A stretch of 5,012 nucleotides of DNA from Planctomycetes bacterium RIFCSPHIGHO2_12_FULL_52_36 (GTDB taxonomy: Bacteria > Planctomycetota > Brocadiia > Brocadiales > Bathyanammoxibiaceae). Positions 1 to 5,012 of this stretch are shown here, piece by piece. The notes beneath the pieces were generated by a model. The model was not told where the DNA came from and made no database searches. It saw only the letters and a list, made by a program, of their open reading frames with translations. The stretch covers positions 1-5,012 of the forward strand of contig MHYW01000137.1 of assembly GCA_001828545.1 (NCBI GenBank), given 5' to 3'. Made by a program: the position numbers and the translations under genes. Within the stretch, counting starts at the first letter, position 1. Each line of letters begins with the position of its first letter.

Positions 1-1325
1 GAAAAATAGGCATTCCTCCAGAGGTATCGCTTGCCTGGGGGCAGGAAGTCAAACTCTACCAGGCTTTTTATGGCCTCAATAGGTCCTCCGTCCCTCCTGG
101 CAGGGCCAAGGCCTTTTAGCAGTGAATAGGCAGTGTGGCGGAATGTTGCAGGTAAGGAACCGTACCACCGCCTGATGTTAGAGGTCTTGTACCCTTCCCC
201 TGCCAATAGCCCGTCTGCCCCTTCCCCGGAGAGGCAGGCCCTGACCTCCTTGCTGGCCAGTTGTGAGATAAGGAAGGTGGGTACTGCGGCGGCATCTCCA
301 AAGGGTTCGTCCAGGTGCCACAAGACCCTTGGGAGGAGTTCCGTTACGTCCTTTGGCTCCAAAAAGATTTCCAGGTGTTGGGTCCCGTAGCGTTGGGCCA
401 CCAGACGGGCGTAATGAGATTCATCGCACTGGGGTTCCTTGAAGCCTATAAAAAAGGTCTTCAGGGGGCGTTGCCCCCTCTCTGAAGCCAGTGCTACCAG
501 ACTGGTGGAGTCCAGTCCGCCGCTGAGGAAGACCCCCACGGGGACGTCACTGCGGAGGTGGAGTTCCACTGCCTCTTTTAGAAGACCAAGCAGTCTCTCA
601 ACGGCCTCCTCTTCCGGTATGCGTAATTGCGCCTCCGGGGAGGGCAACTCCCAGTAGCGTCTCTCGGACACCTTTCCCCCTTTATAAATAAGATAGGCGG
701 CGGGGGGTAGTTTCTTCACACCGCTGAAGATGGTCTGTGGGGCGGGGACGTAACCGAGTCTCAGAAAATTCCTCATGGCGAGTGGGTTTACTTCCCTGGG
801 CAGTTCCTTACACCTCAGCAGGGCCTTCAGTTCCGAGGCGAAGAGGAGTTTCCCACCTGTGAGGGCGTACAGGAGAGGCTTCATCCCCAATCTGTCCCTG
901 GCGGCGAGAAGCCTCTTTTCCTTTTTATCCCATAGGGCGAAGGCAAACATGCCCCTGAGCTTCTTGAGGCAGTCCTCTCCGTATTCCTCATAGGCATGGA
1001 CGATTGTCTCTGTGTCGCTGGAGGTGTAGAAGTCATGTCCAAGAGAGGTAAGCTCGGCGTGCAGTTCCTTGTAGTTGTAAATCCTTCCGTCATTGACTGC
1101 CCAAATGGTTTCGTCCTCGTTATGAACGGGCTGGTGTCCTGTCTTGAGGTCAATAATGTTCAGCCTCCTTATGCCAAGTCCCACGTTCCCTTCAATAAAC
1201 GTACCTCCCTCGTCAGGGCCACGGTGATAGAGGGCCTGGCACATCTCCTCCAGTAGGGGCTGAATATTTTCAGCCCCTACGGGCCTTTTTTCGTCAAATC
1301 CTATGACACCACAGATTCCGCACAT
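1..1325 (-). CDS. asnB: Asparagine synthetase (glutamine-hydrolysing) homologue, C-terminus cut off by window edge
   Basis: The reading frame is open from ATG at 1325 to the window edge, giving 441 codons of a family that usually runs to about 600-650. The N-terminal class II glutaminase domain (about 1-200) starts MCGICG with the Cys2 nucleophile and shows HRGPDEG, RRLNIIDL, SSDTE, GMFAFALWD, ARDRLGMKP and FASELKALL. The synthetase domain follows with the ATP pyrophosphatase loop SGGLDS (268-273), then DESHYARLVA, WHLDEPFGD and SGEGAD (366-371). Family members transfer glutamine amide nitrogen to an ATP-activated carboxylate; in polysaccharide clusters the acceptor may be a sugar acid rather than aspartate, which is inference here. 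Oddities: the oxyanion and substrate motif normally written NGEIYN reads DGRIYN (79-84), and the usual DE after SGEGA is DG (371-372). A 28-bp palindrome forms codons 16-25. The start is fixed by the need for Cys2 and by an AGAGG nine bases upstream. The family call is firm; activity and acceptor are not. Confidence 0.93.
   Translation of the reverse strand, partial: MCGICGVIGFDEKRPVGAENIQPLLEEMCQALYHRGPDEGGTFIEGNVGLGIRRLNIIDLKTGHQPVHNEDETIWAVNDGRIYNYKELHAELTSLGHDFYTSSDTETIVHAYEEYGEDCLKKLRGMFAFALWDKKEKRLLAARDRLGMKPLLYALTGGKLLFASELKALLRCKELPREVNPLAMRNFLRLGYVPAPQTIFSGVKKLPPAAYLIYKGGKVSERRYWELPSPEAQLRIPEEEAVERLLGLLKEAVELHLRSDVPVGVFLSGGLDSTSLVALASERGQRPLKTFFIGFKEPQCDESHYARLVAQRYGTQHLEIFLEPKDVTELLPRVLWHLDEPFGDAAAVPTFLISQLASKEVRACLSGEGADGLLAGEGYKTSNIRRWYGSLPATFRHTAYSLLKGLGPARRDGGPIEAIKSLVEFDFLPPGKRYLWRNAYF
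1253..1280. repeat. Perfect 12-bp-arm palindrome inside the asparagine synthetase gene
   Basis: The arms GTAGGGGCTGAA (1253-1264) and TTCAGCCCCTAC (1269-1280) are perfectly complementary around a TATT loop. On the coding strand it is read as codons 16-25 (residues VGAENIQPLL), between the MCGICG start and the HRGPD motif, a stretch that tolerates length variation in this family. The outer eight bases of the arms, GTAGGGGC/GCCCCTAC, match the ends of the palindromes at 4660-4751 and 1365-1393. This suggests a dispersed palindromic repeat inserted in frame. On the plus strand the hairpin is followed five bases later by a run of six T (1286-1291), so it also resembles an antisense terminator. 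Confidence 0.75.
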
Positions 1326-1334
1326 GGCTTGAGA

Positions 1335-1339
1335 CCTCT
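1335..1339 (-). promoter_or_regulatory. Shine-Dalgarno of the asparagine synthetase gene, located in the MITE terminal repeat
   Basis: On the minus strand AGAGG ends nine bases before the ATG at 1325. These bases belong to the inner part of the 15-bp terminal inverted repeat of the adjacent element (1331-1345). Only five bases (AAGCC) separate the element from the start codon, so no native ribosome binding site remains. Spacing is slightly long but workable. Confidence 0.6.
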
Positions 1340-1356
1340 GCAAAACTTCTGTCTAT

Positions 1357-1362
1357 ATTATA
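1357..1362 (-). promoter_or_regulatory. Candidate -10 box (TATAAT) reading toward the asparagine synthetase gene
   Basis: The minus strand carries a perfect TATAAT, 31 bases upstream of the ATG at 1325 and inside the MITE-like element. It would give a leader of about 25 bases. No good -35 hexamer is seen 16-18 bases upstream, where the sequence is a G/C-rich palindrome reading about GGGTTT. The element is 1325's only upstream DNA for 254 bases, so a promoter here is plausible, but the -10 alone is weak evidence. Confidence 0.35.
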
Positions 1363-1364
1363 AT

Positions 1365-1393
1365 GTAGGGGCGGGTTTTAAACCCACCCCTCC
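1365..1393. repeat. Imperfect palindrome with GTAGGGGC end, inside the MITE-like element
   Basis: GTAGGGGCGGGTTT (1365-1378) pairs with AAACCCACCCCTCC (1380-1393) at 12 of 14 positions around a single T. The left arm begins with the same GTAGGGGC as the palindromes at 1253-1280 and 4660-4751, which points to a common repeat family nested in or captured by the larger element. Confidence 0.6.
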
Positions 1394-1394
1394 T

Positions 1395-1417
1395 CCCTCC
1401 CCCTTGATGGGGGAGGG
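1395..1417. repeat. Perfect 9-bp-stem C/G-rich hairpin, left internal arm of the MITE-like element
   Basis: CCCTCCCCC (1395-1403) and GGGGGAGGG (1409-1417) are exact complements with a TTGAT loop. The stretch continuing to about 1431 is mirrored in reverse complement by the right internal arm, so the hairpin is present once on each side of the element. Confidence 0.65.
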
Positions 1418-1502
1418 TAGGGCGGGGGTGATTATCAATATGATGCATATATACTTATCCCATACCGACTTAGCTGAGTCAGACAGTCACCCTCCCCCTT
1501 CC

Positions 1503-1521
1503 CCCTCCCCTCAAGGGAGGG
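1503..1521. repeat. 7-bp-stem C/G-rich hairpin, right internal arm of the MITE-like element
   Basis: CCCTCCC (1503-1509) pairs with GGGAGGG (1515-1521) over a CTCAA loop. Read in reverse complement, 1487-1527 resembles 1391-1431 with small gaps, including the shared GGGTGA/GGGGTGA ending. It is the degenerate mirror copy of the left hairpin. No U-tract follows, so it is not a convincing intrinsic terminator for the flippase gene. Confidence 0.55.
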
Positions 1522-1579
1522 AGAAATTTAGGGGTATTCTCAAACTTTTGCAGAGGTCTCTCTTTATATCATAAATTTG

Positions 1580-3151
1580 TTAGACAGCTGTTCGGTTTCT
1601 AAGAAATTTCCTGACTAGCTCCAGAAGGGAATAAAATTCCTGTACCTCCAGGAAGTAAATAAAGAGGGTGTAAAGTGCCATCCCTGTCAGGAGGATGGCC
1701 GAGAGTTGAACAAATGACTGTGTATGATTAAGATAACTGCCAATGAAGGCGGCCCCATAGGCGGCGGCCACGGAGGAAAAAAAGACCTTTAAAAAAGAGG
1801 CCAGTATCTCCCGCATCTCAGGCCCCTCCAGTACATCCCTCAGACACCATATCATGACTATAGTATAGATTATCAGAGTTAAGGAGGTGGCCAGGGCGAG
1901 GCCCATGTAGGCAAGAGGTTTTACCAAAAGGAACCTTAAAAGGATACCGGTTGACGTACACAAAATAACTATTCTTACGGCCAGCCAGTACCTCTGCAGG
2001 GCAAAGTAGCAATGCGAGGCCATGCTATAGGGGGCCAAGACCAACAACCCTATGGAATAGAAGGCCAGTGCCCTGGCAGTACCCTCTGTCATGGATGGAA
2101 GGAACTGCCCACGTTCAAAGAGTATCTGGATGATAAGATTACCGAAGAACAAGAGGAGCATGGCCGAAGGCACCAATACTAGATTCCCCATCCTCACCCC
2201 AGCTGAAAAATAGCGGCGAAATTCCTGCCAATTTTCTTGCGTAGCCTGCTGAGAAAGGGTGGGAAAAATGACCGTCCCAATGACCCCCATAAAGATCCCT
2301 GAAGGCAAAAGCATCAGGCTGTTGGCATAACCTAGGTAAGAGATGCTCCCCTCCGGAAGGTGGGAGGCAAGGGCCCTTTCCACTACGACGCCTAGTTGGG
2401 AAATACTACCCCCCAGGATGATAGGGACCATTGCTAAGGCAAATTTCTTTGTAGCAGGGGGTAGGGCAAGGTTTAGACTGTATTTTTTTATCTCCTTAAA
2501 TGTGTAGGGCAGGTGGAGTAAGAGCCATCCCAGGGCCCCCAGGGCCATTCCCACGGCAAGGCTATATATACCCCATTTCTTGCTAAGAAAATATATGCAA
2601 GAGATAATAACAAGAAGGTTTACTACCCCGCCCAGGGCAGGGATGTTGAAGTTGTGATGTACCTGGAGAAAGCCCATCATCAGCCTGGCGAGTGCCATAG
2701 TCATGATAATGGGCACCATAATAACCATAAGTTGGGCCGAGAGCCTCTGTCCCCCCTCGTCCAGGCCCGGGGCTATTATCTTGACTACCCAGGGGGATAG
2801 GAGGACCAGGAGGAAGGATAATGAAAAGGTGATGAGAAAGGTCCAGTTAAGAAGACTGTTCAAGAAGTCACGGGCCTTTTCCGTACCCTCCTTGTTTGCA
2901 CACTCAGAAAACAGGGGTATAAAGACCACACCCAGGGCGCTCACAACTACGTTACAGATTACATCGGGCAGGGTCAATGCCACCAGGAAGGCATCGTAAG
3001 AGCCCGTCGCCCCAAAGGTGCTGGTGGTAATGTACATCTTTAGATAACTCAACATGGAACTCAGACAGGAGAAAAAGAGGACAAGGAAGGCCGCGCTGGC
3101 TAACCGTTCTTTTTTTATAGAGGCAGGAGATGAGAGTCCTTCAGGGGTCAT
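1580..3151 (-). CDS. MurJ/MviN-fold lipid-linked oligosaccharide flippase, likely Wzx role
   Basis: This 523-residue protein is hydrophobic throughout, with about 14 expected membrane spans, the size and pattern of MurJ/MviN in the MOP exporter superfamily. Such proteins flip undecaprenyl-linked sugars from the cytoplasmic to the periplasmic face. Family landmarks are FGATGSYDAF (46-55), PLFSE (79-83), APGL (127-130), IPALGGVVNLL (170-180), ERALAS..PEGSIS (258-271) and FPTLSQQ. Aligned by eye to E. coli MurJ, D39 is kept (D53), but R18, R52 and R270 become S32, C66 and S278, and R24 becomes K38. This argues against lipid II as substrate and for a Wzx role in this polysaccharide locus. I chose ATG 3151, one base after the upstream stop, because the frame from GTG 3199 (with a GGAG three bases away) would add 16 residues not usual in the family. 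Tight spacing implies co-translation with the ligase/polymerase gene. The function is inferred. Confidence 0.88.
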   Translation of the reverse strand: MTPEGLSSPASIKKERLASAAFLVLFFSCLSSMLSYLKMYITTSTFGATGSYDAFLVALTLPDVICNVVVSALGVVFIPLFSECANKEGTEKARDFLNSLLNWTFLITFSLSFLLVLLSPWVVKIIAPGLDEGGQRLSAQLMVIMVPIIMTMALARLMMGFLQVHHNFNIPALGGVVNLLVIISCIYFLSKKWGIYSLAVGMALGALGWLLLHLPYTFKEIKKYSLNLALPPATKKFALAMVPIILGGSISQLGVVVERALASHLPEGSISYLGYANSLMLLPSGIFMGVIGTVIFPTLSQQATQENWQEFRRYFSAGVRMGNLVLVPSAMLLLFFGNLIIQILFERGQFLPSMTEGTARALAFYSIGLLVLAPYSMASHCYFALQRYWLAVRIVILCTSTGILLRFLLVKPLAYMGLALATSLTLIIYTIVMIWCLRDVLEGPEMREILASFLKVFFSSVAAAYGAAFIGSYLNHTQSFVQLSAILLTGMALYTLFIYFLEVQEFYSLLELVRKFLRNRTAV

Positions 3152-3152
3152 T

Positions 3153-4628
3153 TTACCTAAAATATCTATCAACGAATCGCTTGCCCGGAGGGATAGCACC
3201 TTCTCCAGCTTCCCAGTATGCCTCTGACACAGCCTCTTCCCCTTCCAACTCTTCTTCCTTAATGTTTTTAAGTGCTACTATCAGGGCAATCATGAACCAG
3301 AAAGGTCCCATGATACGTGGAGACTCCAGTAGCTCGCCAAAGAAGGAAGCAACCAGTACCCCTATTACCCCAGCCAGAAACCCAATGCTGAGGGCCCTGC
3401 AGAAGTAATCCTCAGAGGATAACCGGTAAAGTAGCAAGATTTGATGAATCACCCTCTTCATCAGCCAGCAGAAGATTACAAACCCTACAACCCCCATTTC
3501 AATAAGATAAGCCAGGTATTGATTATGGATGGTAGAAAAACCAAAGGCCCCATGGAAACGAGCCCCCCAGAAGCCTATCCCTATGAAGGGATTTGTAGGT
3601 CTCTCTACGAAGACCTTAGCGGCTAGTCGCCAAACGATCAACCTAGCATCGGCAGAGTCCTCAAACTTGAGTGCCCCTCCCTGCTCTATATGAAAGGTCA
3701 TAGACATCCTTTGTACTACGAAAGGCAAGAAATATACCAGGGCACAAAGGGCTATTATTAAGAAGATAAAGGGGAGACGTACTCTTGCACCACCGCCTGA
3801 GATGGTGAGCACCAGTAAGATGGTAGCCATGCCCAGGTAGTTGGCCCTGCCATAGGTAAAAAACAGACCAATGGAGACGACTGCAGCAAAGGCTATTAAA
3901 AGCCCCTTGTGCCTGATTCCCATGGAGACCAGCAGGGATAGGATTATACCAAAAGATAGTAAATAGTAGGCCCCCAGGACGCTGTTGCTCTCCACTCCTG
4001 GGACGAATATCTTTGTCGCTATTCCTCCCAAATAGACCTCTCTTCCGTAGTGCCCTGTTGCCGTAAGGGCTAACTGAACCGCAACTATTGCGGCACAGCT
4101 TATAAGGGAGAGGACTACAAACCTCTTTGCCTGCTCCTCGGTGTTTACCACCCTGAGGACAATAAAATAGACTAGTGCGAACTCCACCCATTTAAACAGG
4201 TGGAGGCCGCATATTGCCAGTACTGACGCGCCTTTTGTCAACCCCAAAGGGATAAAAGAAAGACCTGCCCAGGTCACGAAGGCAACGATGGGCAAATTTA
4301 ATGGACTGGCTGGAAAGGGTCCCACCTTCCCGGTGGCCATGTGTGCAAGCCACCCCAACATCATCCCAAAGAGTACGGCATCATCACTGCCTATCTTAAA
4401 GGGAGCGCCAGCTATTGTTGCTACTTTTATTTGTAGGGTCCAGGGGAGGGCAAAGACCAGGATAATGAGCCCATACTCCAGCCTCAGCATAGTAATGCAG
4501 AAGGCTATCAGACCACCCATTAGCACGAATACTACCTTGGGGGGGATTAGGGCAGTAAGGAGGGCAACTATATTAAATATGAGGAAGAGGGAAGCTACGG
4601 TTATTATTACTATACGGGACGACTTCAA
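3153..4628 (-). CDS. O-antigen ligase/polymerase family membrane protein (Wzy/WaaL-like)
   Basis: This 491-residue polytopic protein has roughly 11-12 hydrophobic segments. It shows the features of the Wzy_C/O-antigen ligase family: an FTYGRANYLGM segment (257-267) in the place of the family's TYSRG motif, then a large hydrophilic, presumably periplasmic loop (about 305-373). The loop holds DARLIVWR (327-334), NPFIGIGFWG (346-355) and the HNQYLAYLIEMGVVGF stretch (368-383) with the His-Asn pair. Family enzymes transfer or polymerise undecaprenyl-linked glycans on the outer face of the inner membrane using conserved loop Arg and His residues. Polymerase and ligase cannot be told apart by sequence alone; the adjacent flippase and BY-kinase favour Wzy. 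The tail (456-491) is acidic and cytoplasmic-looking. The start is TTG 4628, the first possible one after an in-frame TAG; it keeps the first membrane segment (5-27), while the next start, ATG at codon 37, would remove it. The ribosome binding site is weak. Confidence 0.88.
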   Translation of the reverse strand: MKSSRIVIITVASLFLIFNIVALLTALIPPKVVFVLMGGLIAFCITMLRLEYGLIILVFALPWTLQIKVATIAGAPFKIGSDDAVLFGMMLGWLAHMATGKVGPFPASPLNLPIVAFVTWAGLSFIPLGLTKGASVLAICGLHLFKWVEFALVYFIVLRVVNTEEQAKRFVVLSLISCAAIVAVQLALTATGHYGREVYLGGIATKIFVPGVESNSVLGAYYLLSFGIILSLLVSMGIRHKGLLIAFAAVVSIGLFFTYGRANYLGMATILLVLTISGGGARVRLPFIFLIIALCALVYFLPFVVQRMSMTFHIEQGGALKFEDSADARLIVWRLAAKVFVERPTNPFIGIGFWGARFHGAFGFSTIHNQYLAYLIEMGVVGFVIFCWLMKRVIHQILLLYRLSSEDYFCRALSIGFLAGVIGVLVASFFGELLESPRIMGPFWFMIALIVALKNIKEEELEGEEAVSEAYWEAGEGAIPPGKRFVDRYFR

Positions 4629-4659
4629 GTGTAGACTCTATCTCTTTTGGCCATGCAAT

Positions 4660-4751
4660 TGTAGGGGCGTATTGTCATGTCACGCCGTAGGCGGATCTGC
4701 CTTCGGCATGACCTTAGGCAGATTCGCCGTGGCGAACAATACGCCCCTACA
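4660..4751. repeat. 92-bp palindromic repeat between kinase and ligase/polymerase genes
   Basis: The outer arms 4660-4675 and 4736-4751 are perfect 16-bp complements, beginning TGTAGGGGCGTATTGT. Inside, GCGGATCTGCC (4691-4701) pairs with GGCAGATTCGC (4717-4727) at 10 of 11 positions. An alternative, mutually exclusive hairpin uses GTCATG (4674-4679) with CATGAC (4707-4712) and GCCGTAGGC with GCCTTCGGC. It codes for nothing I recognise and has no T-run for intrinsic termination. It lies 25 bases after the kinase stop and 31 bases before the TTG start of the next gene. The GTAGGGGC ends match repeats at 1253-1280 and 1365-1393, so I read it as a REP/MITE-like dispersed element. Confidence 0.75.
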
Positions 4752-4776
4752 TAAATCGGGGCCGTCTCCTTCAAGA

Positions 4777-5012
4777 CTATTTCCCAGCCTTCTTCACCGC
4801 ATAACCGTATTTATAGTGATACTGGGAGGGGTAAATCGCCAGACTGGGTTTCATGTTATTTAGCACTATTCCCAGGAGGGTCCCCTTTCCCCTTTCCAGT
4901 TCCTCTTTTGCACGGAGGAGTATCTCCTTTGAGGTCTTGCCTACCTTGTACACCATTACGACAACGTCCACCTTTGAACTCAAAAGGACCGGGTCAGTAA
5001 CCAACAGCACCG
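4777..5012 (-). CDS. C-terminal end of a CpsD/CapB/Wzc-type bacterial tyrosine kinase (BY-kinase), partial
   Basis: The frame enters from the right edge and ends at TAG 4777-4779, giving 78 complete or partial codons. The fragment begins VLLVTDPVLLSSKVDVVVMV, which matches the stretch just after the Walker A'/B region of BY-kinases, followed by YKVGKTSKEILLRAKEEL and LLGIVLNNMKP, both standard for the family. The tail has five tyrosines in alternating positions (YPSQYHYKYGY), the C-terminal cluster that BY-kinases autophosphorylate to control Wzc-type chain length and export of polysaccharide. The catalytic Walker motifs lie outside the window. The GTG near 5010 is just an internal valine codon, not a start. 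The gene reads toward the ligase/polymerase gene 148 bp downstream on the same strand and is probably in the same transcription unit. Whether it is fused to a Wzz-type membrane domain cannot be seen here. Confidence 0.85.
   Translation of the reverse strand, partial: VLLVTDPVLLSSKVDVVVMVYKVGKTSKEILLRAKEELERGKGTLLGIVLNNMKPSLAIYPSQYHYKYGYAVKKAGK

Larger units (their letters stand above)
1331..1560. mobile_element. MITE-like element, 230 bp, with perfect 15-bp terminal inverted repeats
   Basis: The ends GAGACCTCTGCAAAA (1331-1345) and TTTTGCAGAGGTCTC (1546-1560) are exact reverse complements. Inside are G/C-rich arms that also mirror each other imperfectly (about 1391-1431 against 1487-1527), and an A/T-rich centre. 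No transposase-length reading frame exists inside, so this would be a non-autonomous element moved in trans. From memory the terminal sequence looks like insertion-sequence ends of the IS4/IS5 type, but I cannot confirm the family. No convincing target-site duplication is visible: the left flank ends CTT and the right begins TCTT, so at best CTT displaced by one base. It fills nearly the whole gap between the flippase stop (20 bp away) and the asparagine synthetase start (5 bp away). Confidence 0.75.

Noticed and set aside
133..1256. Plus-strand and alternate-frame open frames of 60-90 codons between 116 and 1256
   Set aside because: They are antisense or out of frame to the asparagine synthetase gene, have low-complexity Ser/Arg/Pro composition, and no recognisable motif.
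1395..1521. Intrinsic terminator of the flippase gene
   Set aside because: Stable G/C hairpins exist but none is followed by a T-run on the minus strand; Rho-dependent or no termination is as likely.
1331..1560. CRISPR array or tandem repeat
   Set aside because: Repeats are inverted and hairpin-forming, not direct and regularly spaced.
1329..1574. 81-codon plus-strand frame across the intergenic region
   Set aside because: It is a read-through of the MITE-like element and its C/G hairpins (PTPPPSPLMGEG-type residues); no ribosome binding site or protein family resemblance.
3661..4191. 176-codon minus-strand frame inside the ligase/polymerase gene
   Set aside because: It is the shifted frame of a clear membrane protein gene and shows no domain pattern.
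4288..4863. 191-codon plus-strand frame covering the ligase/polymerase N-terminus, the palindrome and the kinase end
   Set aside because: It is antisense to two genes with family support and crosses the repeat; its composition is not protein-like.
1..5012. Novel defence or other undescribed system
   Set aside because: All four genes fit a surface polysaccharide locus; unusual content is limited to repeats and residue changes described above.

Overview
The window is bacterial DNA of moderate GC content. Every gene I can support lies on the minus strand, so the locus reads from right to left. It is part of a Wzx/Wzy-type surface polysaccharide (exopolysaccharide or O-antigen) cluster. A Wzc/CpsD-like tyrosine kinase, an O-antigen ligase/polymerase and a lipid-linked oligosaccharide flippase are typical of a bacterium that exports polysaccharide through this pathway, most likely a Gram-negative one. 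Arginine is often encoded by AGG, and the intergenic DNA is rich in palindromic repeats. No rRNA or other marker is present, so I do not assign a lineage.

Layout in the direction of transcription. (1) 5012-4777: C-terminal end of a BY-kinase of the CpsD/CapB/Wzc type, cut by the window edge. (2) 4776-4629: a 148-bp gap, most of it a 92-bp palindromic repeat. (3) 4628-3153: a 491-residue multi-spanning O-antigen ligase/polymerase-family protein. (4) 3151-1580: a MurJ/MviN-fold flippase whose ATG lies one base after the previous stop. (5) 1579-1326: a 254-bp gap that is almost entirely a 230-bp MITE-like element with perfect 15-bp terminal inverted repeats. (6) 1325-1: a glutamine-hydrolysing asparagine synthetase homologue, cut at its C-terminus by the other window edge.

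Working model: the flippase moves lipid-linked repeat units across the inner membrane, the ligase/polymerase family protein joins them on the periplasmic side, and the kinase governs chain length and export. The AsnB-like protein would amidate a sugar-acid or amino-acid substituent, or supply asparagine.

The most notable non-gene signal is the repeats. Three loci within 5 kb carry palindromes that begin with GTAGGGGC: one inside the MITE-like element, one between the kinase and polymerase genes, and one in frame inside the asparagine synthetase gene. The MITE end also appears to supply the ribosome binding site, and perhaps the -10 box, of the asparagine synthetase gene. The flippase and the asparagine synthetase both lack residues that are normally diagnostic or catalytic in their families. 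I saw no tRNA, rRNA, CRISPR array or defence system.
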